Shown one piece after another: positions 1 through 6,224 of a stretch of DNA of 9,925 nucleotides; the stretch's first letter is position 1, and each line of letters begins with the position of its first letter. Origin of the DNA: Pseudonocardiaceae bacterium (GTDB taxonomy: Bacteria; Actinomycetota; Actinomycetes; Mycobacteriales; Pseudonocardiaceae); NCBI GenBank assembly GCA_025937115.1, contig JAICSB010000089.1:1-9925 (forward strand), written 5' to 3'. Made by a program: the position numbers and the translations under genes. The notes under the pieces are model-generated. The model was not told the DNA's origin, did no database searches, and saw only the letters and a program-made list of their open reading frames with translations.

Positions 1-692
1 ATGCTCTTCGCCTGGTCGGCGAGGTACTCGTAGACCGCGGTGCAGTCGCTGATCTTGTGTTCGCAGTCGCTGGTGCCGGTCGCAGTACGGTCCCAGGCGT
101 GTGGAAGCGGCGTGACTTGGGAAAGTTCGTTGTACACGAACCACTTCGCGCTGTAGCTTTTGTTCAGACGGAAGGTCACCTGGTTCGGTGAGTCCGCGGT
201 CACCGAGTCGATGTCGTCGGGAATCCCTCCCGGCACGTATACCGCCCAGTTTTTCTTCTCCGCCTTCATCATGTTGATCCAGAAGACGATGCCGTCCGCT
301 GCCACCTTCGTATTGTCCGACCACGCGTAGTCGCGCAGCTTCACGGTCACTGTGCGATTGTCCTCCGAGAAGGCTGGATAGTCGGCGAGACTGAGTCTGT
401 CGTTCAGTACTGGCTCGCCGTTGTCGCCGAACCAGTACAGGGGTCGGTACATGAGCTGTTGCAGATCTGCAACGGTGGTGACACTGAAGTATTCAATCGG
501 CATGAACGGGAAAATGTAGTTCGGAGTGGTGTTCGCGGGTTCGGCGAAGGTGGCGATCCCGCCTTCCACTGGCCGGCCGGAGCTGGGTGTCGTTTGACTG
601 GCACAGCCGGCCGCGATCAGTACGGTAATCGAGAAAAGAACCATCCAAGTCGACCTTCGTGCGCGGGAAAAGATGGGCCCTCGTGGCGGCAT
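1..692 (-). CDS. ABC transporter substrate-binding lipoprotein, family 5 (N-terminal part, runs off left edge)
   Basis: This is the extracytoplasmic ligand-binding component of an ABC importer of the peptide/nickel (SBP_bac_5) family, tethered to the outer face of the membrane. Reading the minus strand from an ATG at 692 gives 230 residues with no stop before the window edge. Full-length relatives are usually about 550-600 residues, so more than half is missing. Residues 1-30 are a lipoprotein signal: an arginine-rich start, a hydrophobic core (WMVLFSITVLIAAG) and lipid-attachment Cys30 in the lipobox AAGC. The mature start (about residues 44-90: GGIATFAEP, MYRPLYWF) and the segment at 117-140 (VKLRDYAWSDNTKVAADGI) match the family's N-terminal lobe. 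The start is fixed by a strong upstream Shine-Dalgarno. Codon use seems less G/C-biased than in the neighbours (AAA, AGA, ACA and GTA occur). The ligand cannot be told from this part. The permease and ATPase genes are not in the window. Confidence 0.88.
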   Translation of the reverse strand, partial: MPPRGPIFSRARRSTWMVLFSITVLIAAGCASQTTPSSGRPVEGGIATFAEPANTTPNYIFPFMPIEYFSVTTVADLQQLMYRPLYWFGDNGEPVLNDRLSLADYPAFSEDNRTVTVKLRDYAWSDNTKVAADGIVFWINMMKAEKKNWAVYVPGGIPDDIDSVTADSPNQVTFRLNKSYSAKWFVYNELSQVTPLPHAWDRTATGTSDCEHKISDCTAVYEYLADQAKS

Positions 693-696
693 TGCA

Positions 697-707
697 CCCC
701 TCCTCCT
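697..707 (-). promoter_or_regulatory. Shine-Dalgarno that fixes the substrate-binding lipoprotein start
   Basis: On the minus strand the sequence AGGAGGAGGGG lies just before the ATG at 692, with 4-9 nt of spacing depending on which part pairs with 16S rRNA. It is among the strongest ribosome-binding sites in the window and supports ATG 692 over internal alternatives such as Met17. Confidence 0.8.
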
Positions 708-931
708 GGCCCGGCTACACAGCCGATGCTCACACTCGGTGACAAGGTTCCGTATCCTGACACCGAAACGGGACTGGCTGGGCAGGCGAGTATGACCGGC
801 CCTGCAACTGGTCGAGCATGGCATCGCACTGCTGGCGACGCTGTCTGGGTCCGCAGGTCGACGAGATGGAACTCTACGGTTACTTTGCCTGGAAGCTAGC
901 TATTCGCCACCAGCGTCCTACCGGAGCTGTC

Positions 932-2590
932 ATGAGGCTGACCCGTACGTCCGACGTGTGGTGGAGGAACGCGGTCGTCTACTGCCTGGACGTCGAGACC
1001 TACCAGGACAGCGACGGCGATGGACACGGCGACTTCCGTGGCCTGATCCAGCGTATCGATCACCTGCACCGGCTCGGCGTGACCTGCGTATGGCTGATGC
1101 CGTATTACCCGTCGCCGGACCGCGACGACGGCTACGACATCACCGACTTCTATGGTGTCGACGCCAGGCTGGGCAGCCACGGCGACTTCGTCGAGTTCGT
1201 GCGCACCGCGCGCGACCGCGGCTTGCGGGTGATCGCCGACCTCGTGGTCAATCACACCTCCGACCAGCACCCGTGGTTCCAGAGCGCCCGCAGCAGTCCC
1301 GATTCGCCGTACCGCGACTGGTACGTCTGGGCCGACGAGCCACCCGCGGACGGCCCGCAGGGCATCGCGTTCCCGGACCAGGAGACCAGTGTCTGGACCT
1401 ACGACGAGGTCGCCGGCCAGTACTACCTGCACCGGTTCTATAGGTTCCAGCCCGACCTCAACGTGGCCAACCCGCAGGTGCGCGATGAGATCGCGCGGAC
1501 GATCGGCTTCTGGCTGCAGCTCGGACTGTCCGGGTTCCGGGTCGACGCCGTTCCGTTCCTGTTGGAGACCACCGGGCAGGACGACGCGGGGCAACTCCCG
1601 GACCCGCACGACTACCTCGCCGACCTACGGGCGTTTCTCGGCCGGCGCAGCGGTGAGGGCGTGCTGCTCGGCGAGGTCAACCTGACCTACCCGGAGACCA
1701 TGACGTTCTTCGGCGCGGAGCGCGACGAGCTGACCATGTGCTTCGACTTCATCGGCATGCAGCGGATGTACCTGTCGCTGGCCCGCGGCAACGCCGAACC
1801 ACTGGCCGAGGCGCTGCGCGACCGTCCGGACCCGCCCAAGGACGCGCACTGGGCGACATTCGTCCGCAACCACGACGAGCTGACCCTGGACAAGCTCACC
1901 GACACGCAGCGCCAGGAGGTATTCGAGGCATTCGGGCCGGACCCGGATATGCAGCTCTTCGGCCGCGGGCTGCGTCGGCGGCTGCCGACGATGCTCGGTG
2001 GCGACCGAGACCGTATCCGGATGGTGTACAGCCTGCTGTTCTCGCTGCCCGGCACACCGGTGCTGTTCTACGGCGAGGAGATCGGCATGGGGGAGGACCT
2101 TCGGGCGGACGGCCGGCTCGCGGTGCGCACGCCGATGCAATGGTCACCGGGACCGGGCGGCGGGTTTTCCACCGCCGAGGAATCCGAGCTGCCCGGTCCG
2201 ATTCCGGAGGGCGAGTACGGGCCTGAGCACGTCAACGTCGCCGCCCAGGAGCGCGACCCGGAATCGATGCTGTCCTGGATGCGGTTGCTGATCGAGTCCT
2301 ATCGAGCCTGCCCCGAGCTGGCCTGGGGACGCTCCCAGATGCTCGACGCCGGCGATGCCGCCGTGCTCGCGCACCGCTGCGACACCGAGGGCGGCACAGT
2401 CGTCGCGGTGCACAACTTTGGGGCGGACCCCACGAGCGCGGCGCTGAAGCTGACCGGGCTGGACGATTCCTACGTGCTGAGGGACGTGCTGGTCAACGGA
2501 TCGAAACGGATCACGAAGGACGGTTCGGTGACGCTGAAGCTCAAGCGGTACGGCTGCCGCTGGCTGCGTGTCGAGCGCGACCAACGGTAA
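932..2590 (+). CDS. GH13 family enzyme, trehalose synthase (TreS)-like
   Basis: A 552-residue (beta/alpha)8-barrel glycoside hydrolase of family 13, closest by eye to trehalose synthase (maltose alpha-D-glucosyltransferase), which interconverts maltose and trehalose in the cytoplasm. All conserved GH13 regions are present: region I DLVVNH (103-108), region II GFRVD with predicted nucleophile Asp205 and Arg203, region III GEVN with predicted acid/base Glu248, and region IV RNHDE with transition-state Asp315. TreS-like signatures include FYRFQPDLNVANPQ, RNHDELTL, LLFSLPGTPVLFYGEEIGMG, RTPMQW and GFSTA. It is shorter than classical TreS (about 600) and has no fused maltokinase domain. The start at ATG 932 has GGAG at 923-926. 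The frame stays open back to ATG 818, but that 38-residue extension does not resemble the family. This may be the TreS-like paralog group often labelled simply alpha-amylase, so the substrate is unsure. The aminotransferase follows 80 bp downstream. Confidence 0.87.
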   Translation: MRLTRTSDVWWRNAVVYCLDVETYQDSDGDGHGDFRGLIQRIDHLHRLGVTCVWLMPYYPSPDRDDGYDITDFYGVDARLGSHGDFVEFVRTARDRGLRVIADLVVNHTSDQHPWFQSARSSPDSPYRDWYVWADEPPADGPQGIAFPDQETSVWTYDEVAGQYYLHRFYRFQPDLNVANPQVRDEIARTIGFWLQLGLSGFRVDAVPFLLETTGQDDAGQLPDPHDYLADLRAFLGRRSGEGVLLGEVNLTYPETMTFFGAERDELTMCFDFIGMQRMYLSLARGNAEPLAEALRDRPDPPKDAHWATFVRNHDELTLDKLTDTQRQEVFEAFGPDPDMQLFGRGLRRRLPTMLGGDRDRIRMVYSLLFSLPGTPVLFYGEEIGMGEDLRADGRLAVRTPMQWSPGPGGGFSTAEESELPGPIPEGEYGPEHVNVAAQERDPESMLSWMRLLIESYRACPELAWGRSQMLDAGDAAVLAHRCDTEGGTVVAVHNFGADPTSAALKLTGLDDSYVLRDVLVNGSKRITKDGSVTLKLKRYGCRWLRVERDQR

Positions 2591-2670
2591 CCGCAAGCTT
2601 CTCCCACCGGTAACAGCGTGGTGACGCGGCCAACCTGCGTGCAGTCGAGCCGACCAGAGATGATGCACGC

Positions 2671-3960
2671 GTGAACCTGACTGAACTGTCCACCAGCGAA
2701 CTGGCCCGGCGCCGCGACGACTTGCGGGGCGAATATGAGGCGCTGCAGGCGCAGGGCTTGACGCTGGATCTGACCAGGGGCAAGCCGTCGGCCGAGCAGT
2801 TGGACCTGTCCGAGCCACTGCTGGAGCTGCCGGGGGCTGGCAAGCACGTGGCCAGCGATGGCGCTGACACCCGCAACTACGGAGGCCTGCGTGGGCTGGT
2901 GGAGCTGCGGGAAATCTTCAGCGAACTGCTTGGAGTTCCCGTCGAGCAGCTACTCGCGTTCGGTAACTCCAGCCTGGAGCTGATGCACGAGTGTCTGGTG
3001 CATGCCGTGCTGTTCGGCGTGCCCGGATCGGCGCAGCCGTGGGGGATGGGTACCGGGACTGCGTTGTTGTGCCCGGTGCCGGGCTATGACCGGCACTTCT
3101 CGCTGTGCGAGAAACTGCGCATCGAGATGATCACCGTGCCGATGAACGCGGCCGGTCCGGACATGGACGAGGTCGAGCGGCTGGTCGAAGTGGACGCCAG
3201 GATCAAGGGAATCTGGTGCGTGCCCAAGTACAGCAACCCGTCAGGCATCCGGTATGCCGAGCAGACCGTTGGTCGGTTGGCTCGGATGCGCACCGCCGCC
3301 CCCGATTTCCGGATTTTCTGGGACAACGCCTACGCCGTGCACCACCTGACCGAGGTCCGCCACGAGGTCGCCGACATCCTGCAACTCGCCAACGACGCTG
3401 GTCACGCTGATCGACCCTTCGTGTTCGGCTCCACATCGAAGATCACGCTGGCGGGCAGCGGGGTGGCCTTCTACGGTGCCTCCCCGGCCAACGTGGACTG
3501 GCTGACCGGGCACCTGGCCAAGCGCACCATCGGCCCCGACAAGGTCAACCAGCTACGGCACGCACTGTTTCTGGAAACCCCAGCCGGCGTGCATGCTCAT
3601 ATGGACCGCCATCGGGCGCTGCTCAAGCCGAAGTTCGATCTTGTTCAGCGCACACTCGCGGGCCAACTGGGCGACAGCGGGGTGGCGACCTGGACGGAAC
3701 CCGAGGGCGGTTACTTCGTCACGCTCGACGTGCTGGAAGGTTGCGCCAGCCGAGTCGTGGAGCTCGCCGCTGACGCCGGCATCGCGCTGACCACCGCCGG
3801 CGCGCCGTTCCCGTACGGCAAGGACCCCGACGATCGGGTCATCCGGCTGGCACCGACCTACCCGCCGCTGTCGGAGCTGGCGCAGGCGCTGGACGGGCTG
3901 GTTCTGTGCATCAAGCTGGCCGCGGTCGAGCGCCTGCTCGACAGATCGGTCAGGGTGTGA
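2671..3960 (+). CDS. PLP-dependent aspartate aminotransferase (actinobacterial Rv3722c type, Aminotran_MocR family)
   Basis: A 429-residue fold-type I aminotransferase. It closely resembles the mycobacterial aspartate aminotransferase Rv3722c, which moves the amino group between glutamate and oxaloacetate. Family hallmarks are LDLTRGKPSAEQLDLS (32-47), DTRNYGGLRGL (66-76), NSSLELMH (99-106), CPVPGYDRHF (134-143), NPSG (189-192) and FWDNAYAVH (216-224), with Asp218 predicted to contact the PLP pyridine nitrogen. STSK (254-257) gives Schiff-base Lys257, GPDKVNQLRH (288-297) is conserved, and IRLAPT carries Arg392 for the substrate carboxylate. The length is normal (Rv3722c about 435). The start is a GTG with only a weak AGAGA at 2656-2660. 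It follows the GH13 gene by 80 bp on the same strand, so co-transcription is possible. Its last 11 bp overlap the end of a small gene on the opposite strand. The family is clear; that aspartate is the main substrate is inferred from resemblance. Confidence 0.92.
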   Translation: MNLTELSTSELARRRDDLRGEYEALQAQGLTLDLTRGKPSAEQLDLSEPLLELPGAGKHVASDGADTRNYGGLRGLVELREIFSELLGVPVEQLLAFGNSSLELMHECLVHAVLFGVPGSAQPWGMGTGTALLCPVPGYDRHFSLCEKLRIEMITVPMNAAGPDMDEVERLVEVDARIKGIWCVPKYSNPSGIRYAEQTVGRLARMRTAAPDFRIFWDNAYAVHHLTEVRHEVADILQLANDAGHADRPFVFGSTSKITLAGSGVAFYGASPANVDWLTGHLAKRTIGPDKVNQLRHALFLETPAGVHAHMDRHRALLKPKFDLVQRTLAGQLGDSGVATWTEPEGGYFVTLDVLEGCASRVVELAADAGIALTTAGAPFPYGKDPDDRVIRLAPTYPPLSELAQALDGLVLCIKLAAVERLLDRSVRV

Positions 3961-4105
3961 CTTCTGGGATCTCCGCGCCGCAGCGGGTGCACATGACGGG
4001 TGGGTCCTGATCGGCGAGCAGGCCGCATTCCGGGCAGACTCGAGGTAGCCAGCAGGCCGGGTCACCACCCTCGTCGACTGGTGGTTCGGGTCTGGGTTCG
4101 GTCAC
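3950..4105 (-). CDS. Small zinc-ribbon protein (51 residues)
   Basis: A short minus-strand gene with a GTG start at 4105 and a TGA stop at 3952-3950. The 51-residue product has an acidic, proline-rich N-terminus (TEPRPEPPVDEGGDPA) followed by two CxxC knuckles, CPEC (24-27) and CTRC (39-42), separated by 11 residues. This is a typical rubredoxin/ribbon-like zinc-binding arrangement. A fifth cysteine (Cys18) precedes them. A strong GGAGGA sits 5 nt before the start, and a possible -10 (TATAGC, plus-strand 4144-4149) lies about 40 bp upstream. The gene converges on and overlaps the 3' end of the aminotransferase gene by 11 bp, and is separated from upstream argS by a long hairpin, so it probably has its own promoter. 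I do not know its function. It may bind RNA, protein or simply metal. Confidence 0.75.
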   Translation of the reverse strand: MTEPRPEPPVDEGGDPACWLPRVCPECGLLADQDPPVMCTRCGAEIPEVTP

Positions 4106-4110
4106 CGGGC

Positions 4111-4116
4111 TCCTCC
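4111..4116 (-). promoter_or_regulatory. Shine-Dalgarno of the zinc-ribbon gene
   Basis: Minus-strand GGAGGA ends 5 nt before the GTG at 4105. A site this good at an ideal distance is the main evidence, beside the CxxC pattern, that the 51-codon frame is a translated gene. Confidence 0.7.
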
Positions 4117-4192
4117 AACACTTCGGTTTCTGACGGAGTGGCCGCTATACGTGGCGGCGTAGTCGCTCGACACGTCATAACCCAGACAGCAA

Positions 4193-4253
4193 GATCACGG
4201 TTTGTGTGCCTCCGGCGACAATATGTGTCGCCGGAGGCACACAAAGCGTGATC
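4193..4253. terminator. Long perfect hairpin downstream of argS (probable terminator)
   Basis: Positions 4201-4220 and 4226-4245 are exact reverse complements (20 bp; core TGCCTCCGGCGACA) around a 5-nt loop, ATATG. After one G/G mismatch (4200/4246) the pairing continues for 7 bp (GATCACG 4193-4199 with CGTGATC 4247-4253), giving 27 of 28 paired positions. It begins 6 nt beyond the argS TAA stop (4262-4260) on the minus strand. No clear T-run follows on either strand, which is common for actinobacterial hairpin terminators. It could stop argS transcripts and, being symmetric, transcripts arriving from the aminotransferase side. A dispersed palindromic repeat is the alternative. Confidence 0.72.
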
Positions 4254-4259
4254 AACGAC

Positions 4260-6026
4260 TTACATCCGTTCTGGTGCCGCGATACCAAGCAGGCTCAAAC
4301 CCTGGCGCAACGTGCGGGCAGAGAGCTGGCACAGCGCGATGCGGTTGGTACGGACGCGTTCTGCCGCCGAGAGTACCGGGCAGGCTTCGTAGAAGTCGGT
4401 GAATGCCTTGGCCAGTTCGTAGAGATGACCGCACAGTCGATGCGGTTCGAGAACCCGGCCGACTTCGGCGAGGGTGTCGCCGAATGCGTCCACAGCGAGT
4501 ACGAGAGCCCGTTCCGCAGGGTGCAGTGGCAGCGTGGGATCTACCTCGACGATCCTGTCGCCGGCTTTGCGGAGGATGGAGCGGATACGGGTGTGCGCGT
4601 ATTGCAGATACACCCCGGTATTGCCGTTGAACGACACCATCCGCTCGACGTCGAAAACGTAGTCCTTGATGCGCGACGTGGACAGATCGGCGTACTTGAC
4701 CGCGCCGATACCAGCCTGCTCCGCGATCCGGGTCAGTTCCTCATCGGTGAGCTCGTGGACCTTGTCGGCGATGGCAGCGCGCGCCCGATCAACGGCGCCG
4801 TCCAGTAGCTCCATGAGCTTGACGGTATCGCCGGAGCGGGTCTTGAACGGCCGCCCGTCGGGCCCCAACACAGCGCCGAACGTGACGTGGGCGGCGTCGA
4901 TGCCGTCGGTGAGCCAACCGGCGCGGCGTGCTGCCTCGAAGATGAGCCGGAAGTGCAGGGCCTGCCGAGCGTCGACCACGTAGAGGATGCGGTCGGCCTT
5001 CAGATCGCGGACCCGGTACCGGATGGTGGCCAGATCGGTGGTGTCGTAGCCGTAGCCGCCGTCTTTCTTGCGCACCATCAGCGTGACCGGGTTGCCGTCG
5101 GGACCGACGACCTCGTCGGAGAACACGACGAGCGCGCCGTCGCTTTCCACCGCGATACCGGCGGTGGTCAGCTCGTCGACGACATCGGGCAGCAGGAAGT
5201 TGTAGAACGACTCGCCGTCGGAGTCCTCGGGTTCCAGGAGCACCCCGAGCCGGTGATAGATCTCGCGGAACGCGAATTCCGATTCGGCGACGATCTCCTT
5301 CCAGCGCGTGATGGTGTCCTCGTCGCCGGCCTGCAACGCGACCACGCGCGCTCTGGCCCGTTCGGCGAAGGCGGGGTCGGCATCGAACGCGGCGCGGGCG
5401 GCCCGGTAGAGGCTGTCGAGCGCGGAGACGGGGGAGGTGCCTTCGGTGAGCTCGTCATGGTGCCAGGTCGCGTCGGGGTGGTCATCGAGATATTGGATGA
5501 GCATCCCGAACTGGGTGCCCCAATCGCCGAGGTGGTTCTGCCGGATGACCTCGGCGCCGAGGAAACCGAGGACCCGGACCAGGCAGTCACCGATGATGGT
5601 GGTGCGCAGATGACCGACGTGCATCTCCTTGGCGACGTTCGGCCCGGAGTAGTCGACGACGGTCCGCCGGCCCTGTTCCGGACTGCCGACCCCCAGGCGC
5701 GGGCTGGCCAGCCGAGCGGCGACCTGTTGCCAGAGTGCGACATCCGTCAGGGTCAGATTGAGGAACCCCGGTCCGGACACGGTGACCTCAGCGACGGGTG
5801 TGCCGGTACCAGCGCGTAGCGCCTCCGACACGACGCCGGCCACCTCTGCGGGCCTGGTGCGGGCGCGTTTGGCGAGCGCGAGCGCGGCGTTGGACTGGAA
5901 ATCGGCGTGCTCGGAGCGCCGGACGACCGGGTCGGCGCCGGCCAGCTCCGGCAGCGCCAGATCGATCGCGGCGCGGACGGCGCCCTCGACCTGGCCGATC
6001 AGCGAGCGCACCTCGTGCTCAGTCAA
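4260..6026 (-). CDS. argS: Arginyl-tRNA synthetase
   Basis: A class I aminoacyl-tRNA synthetase that charges tRNA-Arg with arginine using ATP in the cytoplasm. The 588-residue product has the N-terminal Add-1/tRNA-binding domain (about 1-115), then VDYSGPNVAKEMHVGHLRTT with the HIGH-type signature HVGH (136-139), NHLGDWGTQFG (164-174), KDGGYGYDTTDLA (321-333), and the KMSKS-equivalent loop in the degenerate form FKTRSG (394-399). The C-terminal DALR anticodon-binding domain (about 470-588) contains YLQYAHTRIRSILRKAG and ends in the family's usual APERM. The pattern follows the E. coli/Streptomyces ArgS type rather than the mycobacterial Rv1292 type (HIGG, KMSKR). The start chosen is TTG at 6026 with GGAG 8 nt upstream. 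The frame is open far beyond it, but that extension would cross the glgX start and has no family resemblance. A long hairpin follows the stop. Confidence 0.95.
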   Translation of the reverse strand: MTEHEVRSLIGQVEGAVRAAIDLALPELAGADPVVRRSEHADFQSNAALALAKRARTRPAEVAGVVSEALRAGTGTPVAEVTVSGPGFLNLTLTDVALWQQVAARLASPRLGVGSPEQGRRTVVDYSGPNVAKEMHVGHLRTTIIGDCLVRVLGFLGAEVIRQNHLGDWGTQFGMLIQYLDDHPDATWHHDELTEGTSPVSALDSLYRAARAAFDADPAFAERARARVVALQAGDEDTITRWKEIVAESEFAFREIYHRLGVLLEPEDSDGESFYNFLLPDVVDELTTAGIAVESDGALVVFSDEVVGPDGNPVTLMVRKKDGGYGYDTTDLATIRYRVRDLKADRILYVVDARQALHFRLIFEAARRAGWLTDGIDAAHVTFGAVLGPDGRPFKTRSGDTVKLMELLDGAVDRARAAIADKVHELTDEELTRIAEQAGIGAVKYADLSTSRIKDYVFDVERMVSFNGNTGVYLQYAHTRIRSILRKAGDRIVEVDPTLPLHPAERALVLAVDAFGDTLAEVGRVLEPHRLCGHLYELAKAFTDFYEACPVLSAAERVRTNRIALCQLSARTLRQGLSLLGIAAPERM

Positions 6027-6034
6027 CCGGGTGT

Positions 6035-6044
6035 CTCCGTTCCT
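6035..6044 (-). promoter_or_regulatory. Shine-Dalgarno supporting the TTG start of argS
   Basis: The minus strand reads AGGAACGGAG here; the GGAG ends 8 nt before TTG at 6026. It decides the start, because the argS frame has no stop for another 420 bp upstream. Homology begins right after this TTG (TEHEVRSLIGQ). Confidence 0.6.
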
Positions 6045-6080
6045 GTAATGACCCGTGAGATGACTCTGTGATGAACCCGT

Positions 6081-6122
6081 CACGGCCCATTGTCCCAGGC
6101 CGTGCAGCGGGGCAACGTCCCC
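6081..6122. repeat. Two adjacent small inverted repeats in the argS-glgX divergent region
   Basis: CACGGCC (6081-6087) and GGCCGTG (6098-6104) form a perfect 7-bp stem with a 10-nt loop. Immediately after it GGGG (6109-6112) pairs with CCCC (6119-6122) around 6 nt. They lie 55-96 nt upstream of the argS start and about 103-144 nt upstream of the glgX start. They could be leader hairpins or operator-like sites, but such stems also occur by chance in GC-rich DNA. I could not place convincing -35/-10 boxes for either gene. Confidence 0.35.
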
Positions 6123-6215
6123 TGGTGCTGCTTTGCAGTGGCGACCGTCGTGCGCAGACGATACAAAGACACCGCCCGGCGGCTGCGGTACGCCGGGAGA
6201 ACAACGCGGACCTAC

Positions 6216-6220
6216 GGAGG
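6216..6220 (+). promoter_or_regulatory. Shine-Dalgarno that fixes the glgX GTG start
   Basis: GGAGG lies 4 nt before GTG 6225. The frame is open upstream to an ATG at 6090, but GlgX homology begins at the GTG (DIWPGSPYPLGATYDG), so this ribosome-binding site settles the start. Confidence 0.75.
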
Positions 6221-6224
6221 TTGT

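Noticed and set aside
818..931. 38-codon N-terminal extension of the GH13 enzyme from ATG 818
   Set aside because: The extra residues do not resemble the family, ATG 818 has no good Shine-Dalgarno, and ATG 932 has GGAG 5 nt upstream with homology beginning a few residues later.
2585..2614. Two CGGTAAC direct repeats at the GH13-aminotransferase junction
   Set aside because: Seven-base repeats 23 bp apart, one overlapping the GH13 stop codon, are too short to support a regulatory site.
4887..5819. 310-codon plus-strand frame inside argS
   Set aside because: It is exactly antisense to the conserved core of argS. Its composition (Val/Gly/Asp/Glu-rich) is that of the mirror of a high-GC gene, with no recognisable domain.
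6081..6104. Possible T-box leader of argS (TGGGACA on the minus strand)
   Set aside because: The T-box signature TGGNACC is not met at the last base, the stem is short, and no specifier loop is visible. The resemblance is probably chance.
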